From Piper betle (taxonomy: Eukaryota > Streptophyta > Magnoliopsida > Piperales > Piperaceae): a DNA stretch of 64,000 nt. The position numbers were made by a program, and so were the translations under genes. Shown here piece by piece: positions 24,101-36,799 of the stretch; position 1 is the stretch's first letter; the number at the start of each line of letters is the position of its first letter. Under the pieces are notes generated by a model. The model made no database searches. It was given only the letters and a program-made list of their open reading frames with translations, and was not told the origin of the DNA. The stretch lies in the NCBI GenBank assembly GCA_033002965.1, contig JAURVB010001694.1, forward strand, positions 1-64,000, in the 5' to 3' direction.

Positions 24101-24540
24101 TGATTGACGAAGTAAATGCTTGTGACCCAATAAGGGTGGCTGTTACTGTAGAGTCAATTTTGTTCGAGAAATTAGGTCGTTCCAATGGAGCCCAGAAAGT
24201 CAAGTACAGGTCCATAATGTTCAATCTCAAAGATGCAAACAATCCAGATCTTCGAAGAAGGGTGCTCACAGGAGAAATTAAGCCAGAAAAGCTTGTTGAG
24301 ATGAGCCCGGCTGAAATGGCCAGTGATGAAAGGAAGCGTGAAAATAATCAGATAAAGGAAAAGGCTTTGTTCGACTGTGAACGCGGAGGACCTCCTAAAG
24401 CCACCACCGATCAGTTCAAGTGTGGAAAGTGTGGCCAGCGCAAGACTACCTACTACCAGTTGCAGACAAGGAGTGCTGATGAACCCATGACCACATTTGT
24501 AACATGTGTGAACTGCAACAACCATTGGAAGTTCTGTTGA
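18181..24540 (+). CDS. TFIIS: Transcription elongation factor TFIIS
   Basis: Two exons, 18181-18336 and 23572-24540, join in phase 0 to 374 aa, the usual size of plant TFIIS. It binds RNA polymerase II and stimulates transcript cleavage so that arrested complexes resume. Exon 1 (52 aa) and the start of exon 2 ([28 protein letters not shown]) form the N-terminal LW domain. A Ser/Lys-rich linker follows, then the central Pol II-binding domain ([15 protein letters not shown] to [15 protein letters not shown]). The C-terminal zinc ribbon has [20 protein letters not shown], the invasive acidic pair in [13 protein letters not shown] and the final [11 protein letters not shown]. All four zinc cysteines and the DE pair are present. 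The 5.2-kb intron holds an antisense copia element, so correct expression requires splicing across it. Confidence 0.96.
18746..18941 (-). repeat. 3' LTR of the intronic copia element
   Basis: About 196 bp paired with 23139-23335. Its outer terminus has lost one base (TAAAAT instead of TGAAAAT), so the canonical TG/CA end is damaged on this side. Confidence 0.92.
18929..23109 (-). pseudogene. Copia gag-pol, broken
   Basis: Gag probably starts at 23109 ([12 protein letters not shown]). An in-frame TAG at 22708-22710 cuts gag; the same frame then runs to 20320 through the CCHC knuckle ([14 protein letters not shown]), protease (DTGATHTM), integrase ([24 protein letters not shown]) and into reverse transcriptase. 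Frame changes near 20350 and 20200 break reverse transcriptase; the catalytic YVDDI survives in the next segment (19403-20221). Trp-to-stop changes follow at about 19400 and 19330 before RNase H ends with [10 protein letters not shown] and ADLFTKPL. The Trp-to-stop changes and transitions fit decay of methylated sequence. It cannot make a working polyprotein. Confidence 0.92.
23127..23138 (-). other. Primer binding site, intronic copia
   Basis: Read on the minus strand this is TGGTATCGGAGC, one base off the usual TGGTATCAGAGC complementary to initiator tRNA-Met, and directly next to the 5' LTR. Confidence 0.88.
23139..23335 (-). repeat. 5' LTR of the intronic copia element
   Basis: About 197 bp. 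On the minus strand it begins TGATAAG and ends TTTCA next to the primer binding site. Confidence 0.92.
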
Positions 24541-25205
24541 TAATTCAAAGTTTTGAAAGTGCGTTGAAACTTGTTCTGAATCTTCTACAATTGTTTAGGT
24601 GTCTTTCATAATTTGGACAAAGTACTAAGCCCTGCTATAGTTTCACATAAAAAAAAGGTGACCTGTGTGTATCAGTAGCAAGTTCTAAACGTTGTTTGTT
24701 AACATATCGGCCCTATGAAAATAACAGGTTTTTTTTTATTTATTTTACATATCTTCAGAAAGTATGCTGGCAATCAGAGAAATGTGAAAGTAAAAATCAT
24801 AATTTTTATTTTGATTACTCCCCTTTGTTTATTTCTTTGTTCAAAAGATCCGACCCCTTACAAGCAGAGAGAGAGAACAAGAATTATCAACGTTTTTTTA
24901 TCGATTTTTTTACCGAGCTTTTTAATCAATGTTATTATACATATGTCCGTCTAGGGGGTCGGTCCCGATTCGTATTGCACAGAACCTCTGTTTTTTAAAG
25001 CTTGTATTTTCATTCCATACCAACTCCTATATTACATGAAACTCTGCTCATAAAAGATCGATGTAGACAAGAAGTTCGAAGACAAAGAGAAAATCTAAAA
25101 TTACATCAAGTTCCATTGAGTTCCCCTTGATTCATGATCCTTACATAGTACTACTTATAATGCAAATTACTGTTTCCTTCCTTCCTTGATGTGACTTGGA
25201 AGGAT
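24541..25205. other. Convergent 3' regions of TFIIS and NET4 genes
   Basis: The two genes converge here. The interval holds their 3' untranslated sequences; no gene, and no repeat beyond A/T runs, was seen. Confidence 0.6.
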
Positions 25206-27410
25206 TTAAGAAGCCATTACCACAGTTCTTCTATGCCCATGAAGGGCCTGGAGCAGCTTCTCGTACCCATCTCGGTAATGTTCAATTGAGAAGCAGAGCT
25301 GCCGTATTGCCTCTCTTTTACCTTCTGCATGATCAGATATCAGAGCCCTCTGTTTCTCTACTTCCTCCTCCAGATGTTTCACTCTCCCACTCAGCTCCAG
25401 CATTGTTTTCTTGGCACCGTCGCGCTCTTGTATGAGTTTCATATGTTCGATATGTAGTTCGTGTAAATGCTCATCCATCTGCTTCAGCTGATTATCTCTT
25501 GAGCTTACCACGGCCAGAAGAGATTGTACCTTGCCAGAAATCTCATCTTTCTCACTCACCATGGCTTCATACGTTAGCTTAAATGTGTCACCATCCTTCA
25601 GCATTTTTTCTATCACCGTCTCCTTTTCCGTGCTCTCAGTTTTAAGCTTCTCCAATGCCAAACTAATTTCTGACTTCTCTGTTTTGTAGCGTTGCATCCC
25701 ATCTTCTAGAGATTGGAACTTGTCTTCAAGGGATTTGTGAGATTTCATGAGACTAGAAATCTCTCCTTGCAGCTGGAGTTTCTCTTTCGAGAATTTGTTG
25801 GCTGATTCGCGAATCTCAGCCTTCAGGCCTGCTGCTATTTTTTCATGGTCTGAAATATTAGCCTCAAAATCCTTTGTAAGTTTGTGCAAATCAAGTACCT
25901 TCTTCTTCTCTTGTTCAAGTTCCGCCTCCTTTTGCTCAACAAATCTTTGGAAGTCTGATTCAATCCCATCCTTCTCCAGAGAAAAGCTCTCTCTCAAGTC
26001 AGAAATCTCCACTTTCAGGAGTTCAATAGTTTGTTCCCGATCTGTAACTTCTTTTTCCAGAGCTAGCAGTTTTTCTCCTAGTTCCCTAGTTCTCTGTGTC
26101 TCTGAATCGAGCTTCATCTCAATCAAATTGGTTTCACTGTGTGAAAACTCAACATCTCTTGAAAGTGATTTTTTCTGCTCGAGCTCGGCTTTTAATCTTC
26201 CAACCTCCTCTTCTGAAGCTCTCAGCTTCTCTTTAACCATAGAAAGTTCTTCCTCCAACTTGGTCAATTTTACTCTATATGAAAGTTCGACATCTCTCAA
26301 CAATGAATCTTTCTGCTCAAGTTCCACTTTCGCTCTTGCAACCTCCTCTTCTGAAGCACCCAACTTTTCTTTTGCCAGGAAAGTTCTTCCTCTAACTTGG
26401 TAATTTTTGTCTCAAGAGGAAGAGTGTGGCTCTCATTTTCATTTAACATCATTCTATCTTCATAAGTTTGCAACTTCTCTTTTAAGATATCAATCTCATT
26501 CTCTAGTTCACTTACTCTCAGGAGATGCATATCACATTCCCCATTCTGCCCAATGCTCGGAAAAAGAACCTTGGCAGCATCATCTCCGGATTCAGAGTCG
26601 GATTCTGATGACAACGATGATCCATCACTTCCTTTACGAGATTGATCTGATCCAAGAAAAACGTCAAAGCCAGCAGCACGATGGCCTGGCTTGTGATGGG
26701 ACGATTTTCTTTTAGAAGAGGGCGACGGAGACGGAGATTCAGAACCAAATTCGGAGCCATTGCCAGAGCCCTGAGTTTGAAGTTCGGAAGGTATGTTCTT
26801 ACGCAATTCTCCAGTTACATTGTCATAACGCTCTGCAAGTGATCTATACATGCGGTAAAAATCCTCCACAAGGGAGATAAGCTCCGGACGCCTTTGATAA
26901 TACATTTCAGCTTTCTTTGCGAAGGAATCACCGTCTTCTTCGATAAGTTTCAGCATTCGCTTTACAGCACTGTCCATCACTGCATAGCAATCAAAGTTTG
27001 CTTCAATAGTAGAATTGAATCAACCAGTGCTATTATACACTTCTCCACTACTATATTAATGCATATTCCTTTTCAATTTTAGATCTATACAAACAGAAAA
27101 TAGATTCTCTTTATAACTTTCTCATAGGGATAGTTTTCTATATCAAGACTTGTCCTGAAAGGTGAGAGCATTTTTTTCATGTTGGGAATTTTCTATACGG
27201 AAATGCAAGTAGAAAGATTCACCACTACATGCAACCAAACAGGAGTTTAAGTCTAGGATACATGCATAAACCATAAGCAGTATGTTTGTTTCGTAGCATT
27301 CAACTAAGTATCTCACCCTCAAGATTTTCAGCAAGCCATTTGGAGTTCTTGGGACTGATGTGACTGTCCCACCACCAGGAATGAGATTTTTTTGTGAATG
27401 TTCTTTTCAT
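25206..27410 (-). CDS. NET4-like: NETWORKED 4-like actin-binding coiled-coil protein (one frameshift in this sequence)
   Basis: Coding exon 1 is 27317-27410 (31 codons plus one base; [25 protein letters not shown]). Exon 2 is 25206-26979. Together they encode the NAB (NET actin-binding) domain, residues about 8-90 ([43 protein letters not shown]), a Ser-rich linker, and a long coiled coil ending [23 protein letters not shown]4 proteins link actin to the tonoplast. Near 26378-26385 the frame breaks: one extra base after EEELS would give [14 protein letters not shown], parallel to the internal copy [14 protein letters not shown], and about 622 aa in total. As written, translation ends after 26297. 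The loss sits next to a C run, so a consensus error is likely. The leader has its own intron: leader exon to 28293, donor GTAAGT, acceptor before 27438. Confidence 0.85.
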
Positions 27411-27437
27411 TTTTTTGATTTTAAGCGCGCACAAGGA

Positions 27438-28500
27438 CCTGCAGAAGAGAGAACAGTTGAAAATAGAGCATAATAATTAGTGGGAAGAATAGTTGCTAAA
27501 AATCTCCAAAAATATAATCATCGTGATTGAATTGTGAACATTAAAGCAGTGACTAAAAATAACGAAATCTGAACACCCAGATAACTGTAGTAAAAAAGCT
27601 CTCACAAACAATAATGCAAAAAATAAATAAATAAAATAATGGTGTTCCCAAAGAAAAAACTGAATCTGAGACCTTTGGCATGCAGCAAAGGATAGCCTGA
27701 GCAAAGTATTGATGAAGTGGTTAATCATACAAAAAGCATAAAATTCTTCAAACAAAACTAGAAACCAGAACATAATTAAATTGAAAATAAATCAAAATCT
27801 CAAATCAATAAGAAAAGTATCAAGCCTACCAAGGAAATCGACCAAGAAAATGATAAATGAGGAAGCTTGTAAGGTCTGTTGCAAGAACAAGTAACTTCCA
27901 TACCAAATCGAAGACCAAGAAATAATAAATTCTCTTAGCTAAGCTAGTTGTGACATTCAGAGTGACCAGATCAAAAACTTACCTTCATAATAAACATAAC
28001 AATCTCGAAATGACAAGCTCAAAACAAAAAATACATGACATTATACAATAACCAGGAACCCCCACACCAACCAAGACAGAGAACTACCTTTATACAAATG
28101 AAACTTTTGCAAAGGCTCAACCTATTTCCGGAAACTACACAGCCATTTACATCAAAGACACCACAAAAATAATAACAACGAAAGACGGATCAAAAAAACC
28201 CAACAACACCTTCATCACCAAACGGGTCGAAGGAACAGCTATAACCAATCAGCCTGTAAAGAGGAACAAACACTTCCATGGCTATAACTTACCAGGACCG
28301 TTTCAAGAGCAAATATGTGGTCAAAACCAGCAAAAAAGAGCTGCCCAAGAAAGCTTAAGAGGAGATGAGGAAGATGGCGGAGAGGTGGGATTGTGGAATC
28401 ATAGGAGAAGGAGCAGGGGAGGAGGTAGAACTTGGAGGTGAGGGGAGTCAATGGCTCTTTTATGATGATTGAGTGATGAGTGATAATGTCCATATGATAT
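27438..28500 (-). other. NET4 leader intron and leader exon
   Basis: On the minus strand a leader exon (about 28500 to 28293) ends CCTG|GTAAGT, and an intron follows to CTGCAG before 27438. The leader exon carries CT-rich sequence typical of plant 5' ends. The interval contains no other coding region. Confidence 0.6.
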
Positions 28501-31500
28501 GAAGAGGAAAGAGCAGGCTTCTAGCTTAGCTTTGCTGTTAACCATCTGAGATTGCCCAAAATGCCCTTCTCTCACCCAACTGAGATCTGAAATGTAACTG
28601 ACGTTGACTTCAGTTTACCAGACAGCCATTTCCCACCACTTTATTTGAAGTTTGGACAATCCACAAACAAATGGAATAACACGAAAAATAACAAAAACTA
28701 ATTAAATTTAATAATGTGCTTCTACTCTGTGATCGCATGTCATATTTTTCTTATAAAAGGATAAAAAGAATTATCATAAGTTTAGGAGAGAAAATTTTGG
28801 GTTTTATATTTGAACATATATGCCATAAAATTTTATTATTATAAACTAGTAATAAATAAAGATCAAGTACGGACTATATCTTATCCCCTTCCCCGTGTAG
28901 TTTTCTGTATTCAATAGTTATATTTATATATACATGCTTATAAACATAGTTGAGTGCCAGCAAGAATATTTAAATATAGAAAATAAAAATTATATTGATT
29001 TAATAATTTAGAAAAAAAATTAAATAAAGAAATTGCAAAAGGCACCGTGTATAATTTATAAGATAAATTTTAGTCTGAAAATATTTTCTACGTGGATCAT
29101 TTAAAAGAGCTTTAAATGCTCAAACCTCATTTTTCCACATTTCATAGAAGTTGGAAGCTGATTTCTGATGTCGGCATAACCGTTCATAATTATTAATGGA
29201 TAACGTAACATGGTGAACAGATGACTAACATTACCAATCCAAGCTAAATATTTTTTTAAAGACGTGTATATGTATATATAATATATATAATTTTCACAAT
29301 TTTAGATGAATATCATGTAGATATAGTTAATTAATTATTTTAATTAATTAATTAGGGGCAGCGGCGTCATGTGAAGCATGTAAAAGGAGGAAGCATCAAA
29401 CAAGAATGAAATTTTTGTTCTTTTTTCGGAACTAATAGATGTTGGTTGAGAGATATGAATCATGCATTTTTCATGTGGCATTAAAAAAATTTTTATGGGC
29501 AAATAATAGTGAAAATTTAAAGAAATGACAATAGTAATGAAAATATTGATGGGTTTGCATGCACGCCACTCGTTTTCTATAAAATGGCTTTTATGCAAAT
29601 CGGATATAGATGTAATAATAATAATGTCTAAAATGTGGGGCCAAATGATTTGGCGGGGTGGCCCACATTTTCCCTCGTAAATTACGCGCTTCAAACCCCT
29701 TCCCGCCCTTCCGCCGCATGGGCCCACGTGGTGGTGCTGGCGGGAAGCCTGCATTTCGGCTTTTTAAAAAAACGGTCGCCGACAAAGAAAGCGATGAGAA
29801 ATGGCCCGGAAATATCGCTGGCCAATAAAAAAATCGGGAGCCTCAAGTTGGCGTATAACAGGTGTCGATCGTTTGTTCGATTAATTCAATATCGATGAAT
29901 TTATAAAAAAAGAAGGTAGAGGGCGGGCCAAGTCTTAATCGATGAATTTATAAAAGAGGGTAGAGGGCGGGCTGAAACGAAAATATAACCAAAATTTTTA
30001 AAATTCCTTAAAAGATTCATCGAACGAGAAGGCCTAGAGGTAACTATCTGGATTTGAAGAATTATTCATGCATAAAATCATAATTATTGATAAGGGCTTT
30101 TTTCCACGTCAAAAGGGAATCTTTTGCTAAAATAAAACCTTAAGTGATACAGATAATTAAATAATCGAAGTTATTGGTGGTGGTTTACAATTGGCACCAA
30201 TGAGAATTTTTTTATCCCTATTAATTAATTAAATTAGTTCGATTAAACTCTACTACAAATAACTCGATAAAACCGCAAATAACATCTACTAAAATTGACC
30301 GATAAGAAGAAGATCACCGGATAAATGTTATGGTCAATTATGTGTGCTGAAAAAACTAAATATGAAATAAACAGTACATGATCATGACATCACCCTCCAT
30401 TTGATGTCTATACTACATCCATTTTCCTGATTTATATATTTAAAAAAAAACCCTTCCTAAGCCGGTTCATAGTTCACGGTCTTATAAGAGTTAGACGGAT
30501 ATCTCCTTTGCTTTTGGGGTAGCTCTGCGATACATGATGGATGGGCCCGCATGCATTGATGTGGACAACATGGGCCCATTTAATTAACCATCGGCCCATT
30601 AATATCTTATCTACCCATGCCGTGTGGGCGGGAGATTTCGTTGCATGTGTGTGAATGTGTCATGTGAATAATGAAGGCTGTAAATTAATAATAAGGAAAA
30701 AGTACCTAAAACTTCATTTTCTTTTTTTCCATTTGCAACTACTTCGCGCCAATAAATTGGGTGCATTTAGAGAAGAACATATTGCTGGATTGAAGAAGTA
30801 TGGGAGACGTTTGCATTTTAGAAAGTGAGAAGGACGCAGCATGAAAAGGTTGGCCAAAGTGTGGCAGAGCGCAAGCGCAGCCTGAAAAAGACTTTCAACA
30901 AAAGCCCATCTACCACTGTTGTCACGGCACTGCTCTGTGCTCGTCTCTTTGGAGACAACTCATGTCAACAAAAAGAAATGGCGGTGTTGTGGCTACTTTC
31001 TTCTTTTCTGTTTTCCGAGCAAGCGACCCTACTTTGCTCCTCAACTTGGCACTTGAATGCAAGGAGTCACCAGTTATTTTATTGTCGTCAACAGGCTTAG
31101 AGGTGCAGCTGGCGCATTTGTAACTAACAAAAACACTCTACATGAGTAGGTGTTATCACTAATCATGCAGATGTTACTTCACATTCGGCAAATCCACATT
31201 CCAACCTGCCTCTAACTTCAATTCACTCGTCGATTGGGTAAAGATTTCACTAAACCTGTACCGGGATGAATACATTCTCCTCAACTGGAATCTTGCCTGA
31301 TTACAAAACTGGTTTTAGAGCAATCTTAACTACAAGGACACACACAAGCCAGAGATGATTAGGAAGGTGACTATAATTCCGATGCATAAAATATTATCCA
31401 TGTTTGTTAATAAATTACAAAGAAGGCTCGATATTTTTCCATATGGTCTTCTAATAAATTACGCCATATTTAGACCTGGTTCAATTGATCAGATACAAAT

Positions 31501-31821
31501 GGCCACCTTAGAATATGAACCAAAAAAATTAAATTTCAGACCTGATCTTAGTGGAACTCAAATCAATTTTTCATGCTTCGACCACCTGAAATTGTTTTCC
31601 GATAAGCAGGCTAAAGACACAAATCCATCCACGAAAGGAGGCGGCTAATGACAAAATATACCGCTTAGGTACTTACAGATCCATATCCATGACGAGACAA
31701 TAGAATACATGTAACATTGCTTACAACATTATAATATTATTGTTTCTGGGTACAAAATTTTATACAATCAACGAGCTGCATTTCAGATAACAACGTTTGA
31801 ATCATTGATATATGAAGTTTT
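28501..31821. other. Intergenic spacer, no gene recognised
   Basis: AT-rich with TTAATTAA runs near 29330-29355. Small GC-richer patches (29640-29780, 30820-31100) have open frames to 136 codons that match no family I recognise and lack splice context. A short tandem duplication lies at 29891-29983. The last few hundred bases belong to the LIP5 3' side. Confidence 0.5.
29891..29983. repeat. Two-copy 47-bp direct repeat
   Basis: ATCGATGAATTTATAAAA followed by GGTAGAGGGCGGGC occurs at 29891 and again at 29938 with small differences. Confidence 0.8.
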
Positions 31822-34477
31822 TCATTGACCAACTGATGACTTGGTTAATAATTCCAGAGCTTGCTTCAGAAAGTCAACAGCTACGGGCACATCATCAAAT
31901 GCCAAAGCTCCAACAGCAAATTTGGCTGCCTTATGTGCCTCCGAAATCTTTTCCGGCGCAGGCTTATAATTGACATTGTAGCTAAAACTGAAGGTAGATT
32001 GTGAAGTTTTCCTTGAATCAATCTCACCTTTACTACCATTGTTGTATGTGGGTGCGACTGGATAGTTTGATAATTCAGGACCAGGTTGAGGGTGTGAATA
32101 GGGACCATCAAAGCCTTGATGAGAAGGGTAATTTCCAGAGGTAGCTGGTAGGCTGCTTTCGTGGAAGCTAGGATAAAACTGAAAATTAGTATAATTGTAT
32201 GATGTGGGATCCATATGGTTTGAAGGATAGTTTTGATCTGAGGGATAAGCTTGTGCATGCTGATAAGTTTGGTGATATACGGTGTTTTCTGGTCTGTTAG
32301 TAGGTAGGGATGGTGGTGGAGATGAAGGTAGAGGTGGAGGTGAAGATGCAGGTGGGGCCTGCGGTGAGGATAAATCATGCGCAGGGTAATCAGACGTTGG
32401 GTATGAAGGAGGTGAACTGGGTGCATATGACGAATTTTGATGGGTATAGGTATCATCTGCTGGTCGAGATGATGTGTCAAGTCCAGGCTGGCTCCCTGCA
32501 AAGCTTTCACTGCGTCCTAGGTTTTCATTATTTCCAGCATCCTGAAGAAAGCACACAGGTTAGAGATGATTTTATGGCTTCAATGAAGATATTTCTGAAA
32601 ACAGACGTCAGAGACATACATATGATGTCACAGGGGAGCTTGATATATCTTTCTCCTCACCAGGTGGGCCGGGCTCAGGTTTCCTCCCCTCCTTAAGAGC
32701 TTTCCTGATATCTGCAGCTTTCCAAACAGCATATTTTTGCTTTTGCTCAAGCTATCAATAAAAACATCAAAAACAAATTAGCATATTTAAAATCAACAAT
32801 CTCTACCCACAATCAAAACAGTAATGATAAAACTCAACATAAGAGCAGAGTCCATGTCTCCTTCTTGGTTAAATTAATTAAATGTCCTCTAAAAGTGCTT
32901 TGTAGTATGCCATGAATAGCAAAGCTTGCCGATTATCCACATAAGAAAGCATCAATTTATATTACTAAAAGGAAGTTGATGAACCCTCCGCTGCCACCAT
33001 AGCTTGTTAAAAAGTGAATAAATAGCATACATACAATCCTAATCCCAAACGCTACCAAACATAGGACAAGAGTTTAGCACAAATTAGTAACCTATTCTAC
33101 CACACAACCAAAAGCTACCAAACATACATCAGGCTGCAGTTCACCAAACTGATTGATAATCTCAAAAAATAAGCTTGCAGCATAGAAAGTTTTTGCTGTG
33201 TTCCTGCAAAAAGAAGTAACAGTTATATAAAAGAGATGCAAGGTTAGTTACTTTATAACAATGTAGTAAGATGACTTACAGGTCAGCTCTTCCAGCTCTA
33301 TCCTGCTTGTCGGCTTTAGAAAAAACATTCGTTGCAAATCCTTCAAGATATAGGCTATCATCATTTCCTAATTTCAGCGACTTCTTGTCCTGGAGAGATT
33401 TTTTCATCACTTATTTAAGACAGGTTATAGGTTTTACCATTGCTCACCTTCGTAATAAATGCAGTAAGAGTTGTACAAAATAACATAACAAATGCAGTTA
33501 GAGTTAAACAACAACTGATTGCTAAGAACAAGAAGTTAAATTTAATTTTTTAAAAAAAATCATCAGTAATGTAGTTGATAATGATGCAGAGGATAACATA
33601 TCATTCTAAACCAATTTTATTTTCGAGTAAAGAATAGCTAGATGTACAAATATAAGAGGTCAACATCTTATAAAGGATTTATCTCCAACTACTGCACTAC
33701 CTCCATTGTGTGTTCGCTTCAAACCCCACCATTAGTTTGATAACAACATTTCATACATGGCCTACACCTTGAAAGCCTCATAAGTAAGACTTCCTGTCTC
33801 ATAACACTTGCCACATTTTTCTTTAAGGAAATCCAACGGAATCAGAGTTGAGCACTCAGTAGGTGTCCACAGCTTCCAAAGCCCTAAAACCTAATCTGTA
33901 AATTTTTTTCGAACCAGCTCGATTAAAAAGTGATCCAAAGCTTTCCAAACGTCAAAATTCTGACCAAATATGACTGCCCAAATAAGAACCCTAAAAAACT
34001 ACTAAAATCCATTAAAAAACTTCTGACATACAAATTTTTTTCAAAGCATATCGAGCAAATTACTATTCATAACTCGAGAAACATCAACTGTTGCGCAATT
34101 TACACCACAAGCAATAGCAAATACCAATTCGCATTAAATTGACGCAAAAATTGGAAATGAAGTGCAAAGGCAGGACCTTTTCAAGCTGGTTCATGAGAGA
34201 GACGAGGAGGGCGTTGGTGGTCTTAGTCCGATCCTTGGGCGGGATCTTCAACCCCTCTCCATCCCATACAATCGGCCTGCCAAAACACGCACACAAAGCA
34301 TCAACAAGCAGCATCCCGCAGAGCAAAGGAGACGAATCCGTGCTTGGAACGGAAAAGAGGGAGAGAAGATGGGAAGGACATACAGTAGTAGGCGACGAGT
34401 GGCTCGTGCTTCTGCAGCTCGTCGGCGCGTTGGAGGTAGGGCAAGAGCAGCTTCGCCGGCTCGCTCTCGCTCCCCAT
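31822..34477 (-). CDS. LIP5: LIP5/VTA1 homologue, ESCRT-III/Vps4 regulator (one frameshift in this sequence)
   Basis: Six exons on the minus strand: 34477-34384, 34276-34177, 33389-33280, 33203-33128, 32751-32620, 32541-31822. LIP5/VTA1 binds ESCRT-III and activates the SKD1/VPS4 ATPase in multivesicular body sorting. The N-terminal Vta1 domain shows AKLLLPYLQRADELQKHEPL, then FSKADKQDRAGRAD and NTAKTFYAASLFFEI. A Pro/Ser/Tyr-rich linker follows, and the C-terminal helical domain reads AHKAAKFAVGALAFDDVPVA. Exon 2 opens in the frame CRLYGMERG but needs one extra G in the run near 34250 to continue GLKIPPKDRTKTTN; with it all junctions fit and the protein has 410 aa. As written the frame meets a stop at once. 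A homopolymer consensus error is the likeliest cause; recent loss of function cannot be excluded. Confidence 0.88.
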
Positions 34478-34639
34478 CTTCGCCCACCTCGATTCGATCT
34501 CGAGAGAGTCGTCGTCGTCGTCGACAGGGAGGGGGGATTTGATCAAAGACGAAGAAGACGATGAAAAATTGATTGATCGATGGTTGGAAATGAGAGACAG
34601 CGTCGAAATTTCATTATATTTCCTCCTCCTAAATCCTCC

Positions 34640-36790
34640 TTACTCTCTTCTTCCCTCTTAAGGAAGAACTTTTAATACCAATTATATCGTTAATTTTTGC
34701 TTAATTTTTTTCTCTCAATTAAAAAAATAATTAGTACAAAAATTTTTAATAACGCTACAATTTAATTCAATATTTCATTTAAAAATTTGAGAGAAATTTA
34801 CCTAAGTTTCTGATTTGAGGAGACTATTATCCGTGTTTACACTGTTTAAAGGGAATAAATTTTAAAATAACAAATTTACCCTTAATTTTGGATTAAAAAT
34901 AATTTTTCAACACCCAAAACAAAACCAATATTGGTGATTAAGGGTAAAATTATCCTTTTAAAATTTATTGCCTTCAAATCATGAATATAGATAATAGTCC
35001 CCTAAAAAATTATAAAATTTGGAAAATAACACCTTTTTCATAAATTTTTCTTAAAAAATAAGTGTTTGTAATTAGATAACATTATAACACTATTAAAGTT
35101 TAATAGGGCTTTTTGGAAGGGGCATATTTATTAGAAAATATAAAATTATAAAAAATATTATTTGACAAAATGTCGATAAGATATAAGGGTACAATCTTTT
35201 GAAATTTTTGCAAAATGTTACAAAACAGAAAAAAAGGATAAATCGTTCTCTTTTTGTTTAATTTAGCAGTATATTAGAATTCTTTTGATAATTATAATCG
35301 TCAAACGTTTTTTTTGTAAACCCTGCCATTTTTTATAATTATAAAGAAAAAACTATGGCAAATTTTTGAAATTTATATAAATTTTTTTATAACAACCACA
35401 CTTCCTATAATGTTTGATTTAGTTTAATATTTTTTTAAAGAAGAAAAATGATAATTCAAATTCAAACTTGATCTAGTTGTAGTATGGATGGGTTTGGATG
35501 TCTTATATCCACAAATTCAATCCAAATTCAACCTATTTATATCCGATCTAAAATAAAGAGTCTCAAAAACGGCTCTTAAGTAGTTCTAGTTCAATCAACT
35601 AATAGTAAGCACATGTTTCTCGATATTATAATGGTCACGCACTTTTAAACGAGCAGAGGTCAAACGACTTAAAAACTACTGTCTCCTCTTGAGTCTACAA
35701 GGACTCAATGAGGTTTGACACGTGTCTCATTCGCTCTTTAGTGGTGTGTGACCTGTCGTCCCGTACCGATTTATAGCTTTAACCTTGACTCACATGACTA
35801 CTACTGCTATGGTAGACATTCAAACAAGGCTATCAATCAAAATAAGCATACACTAGTATCTCTCTATCTGGCCAGCACATTTTAGTCTGATTGAAGTCCT
35901 TGGCTTCATCACTCCTATGCTAGGGTGAAGTGGTCACTACAAGGCTGGTAAGCAATTGGCTACATGCAATGCAAACCCTAAACAACATCGAGAAGGCACC
36001 TCTATTAATTAGGGAAAAGACTCAATCTTACGACTCCAGGTAAGGACTTATTTGTACTGGCGAAACACAATGAAATCACTCTGTTTGAAGGACACTCCCT
36101 CACTGAACCATCCATCTAACGTCAAAGGCTCTAGCATGGGTCGAAATCCTCTCGTGGGTTGGACCAAACTTTGATAGGGTTATGCTATGTCCCTGATCAT
36201 CGCTTAATTATTTGATTTCTATACCTTGGTTGTGGGCATATGGATATATTGTCATAGTAACTTAGCAATAATAAGACTAATATTAATAAGTAAATAAAAT
36301 AATAATAATAATAAAATAAATAATCATGTAAAAATTCATCACATACGATAAATATATTAAAAAATGCATAAAAATAATAATAATAAATAAATAATAAAGA
36401 TAAATAATCATAACATCTAAACATGCTAAATCATGTGAATATACATCTAAAATAATATAGAGGTTCTCGAATTATTGAAAACAGTGTAAGAACCGATAAA
36501 AACGGTTCAAAAATGAGTTGGACCAGACCAAACCATGCTGATCTAGACCAAATCGAATGGGTTGAACGAACTAACTAGAAAATGGGTTGGTTTAATTGGG
36601 TAGACATGAATTGGACTGGCAGACTCAGACATGGGCTGGCGGCTTCGGGCACGGTCAGGCGGATGCGAATGCGAGCAGCAAACATGATCAACGGCAAACA
36701 GAGTAAACAGGGGAAAATTTCCATCCATTTTTATCTTGGTATTTCCTATTCATCTTATATTTTTTCATTTTATCTTGAGGGGAAATATAG
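34640..36790. other. AT-rich spacer with LTR-like sequence
   Basis: Apart from the hairpin at 34817-35003 this is AT-rich. About 35570-36190 is less AT-rich and looks like LTR or non-coding retroelement sequence; I could not pair it with another copy in the window. ATA/TAA trinucleotide runs lie at 36290-36400. No gene seen. Confidence 0.45.
34817..35003. mobile_element. Foldback MITE-like hairpin upstream of LIP5
   Basis: The left arm (AGGAGACTATTATCC near 34819, ending TTTACCCTTAAT near 34896) is matched by the reverse complement of the right arm (ATTAAGGGTAAAATTATCC to GATAATAGTCCCCT). The arms are about 75 bp with mismatches, around a loop of about 45 bp, a typical small foldback MITE with no coding capacity. 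It lies about 340 bp upstream of the LIP5 start. No clean target duplication seen. Confidence 0.6.
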
Positions 36791-36799
36791 CTTTGAATG

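Noticed and set aside
30825..31648. ORFs of 91 and 97 codons in the spacer before LIP5
   Set aside because: No similarity to families I know and no gene structure around them.
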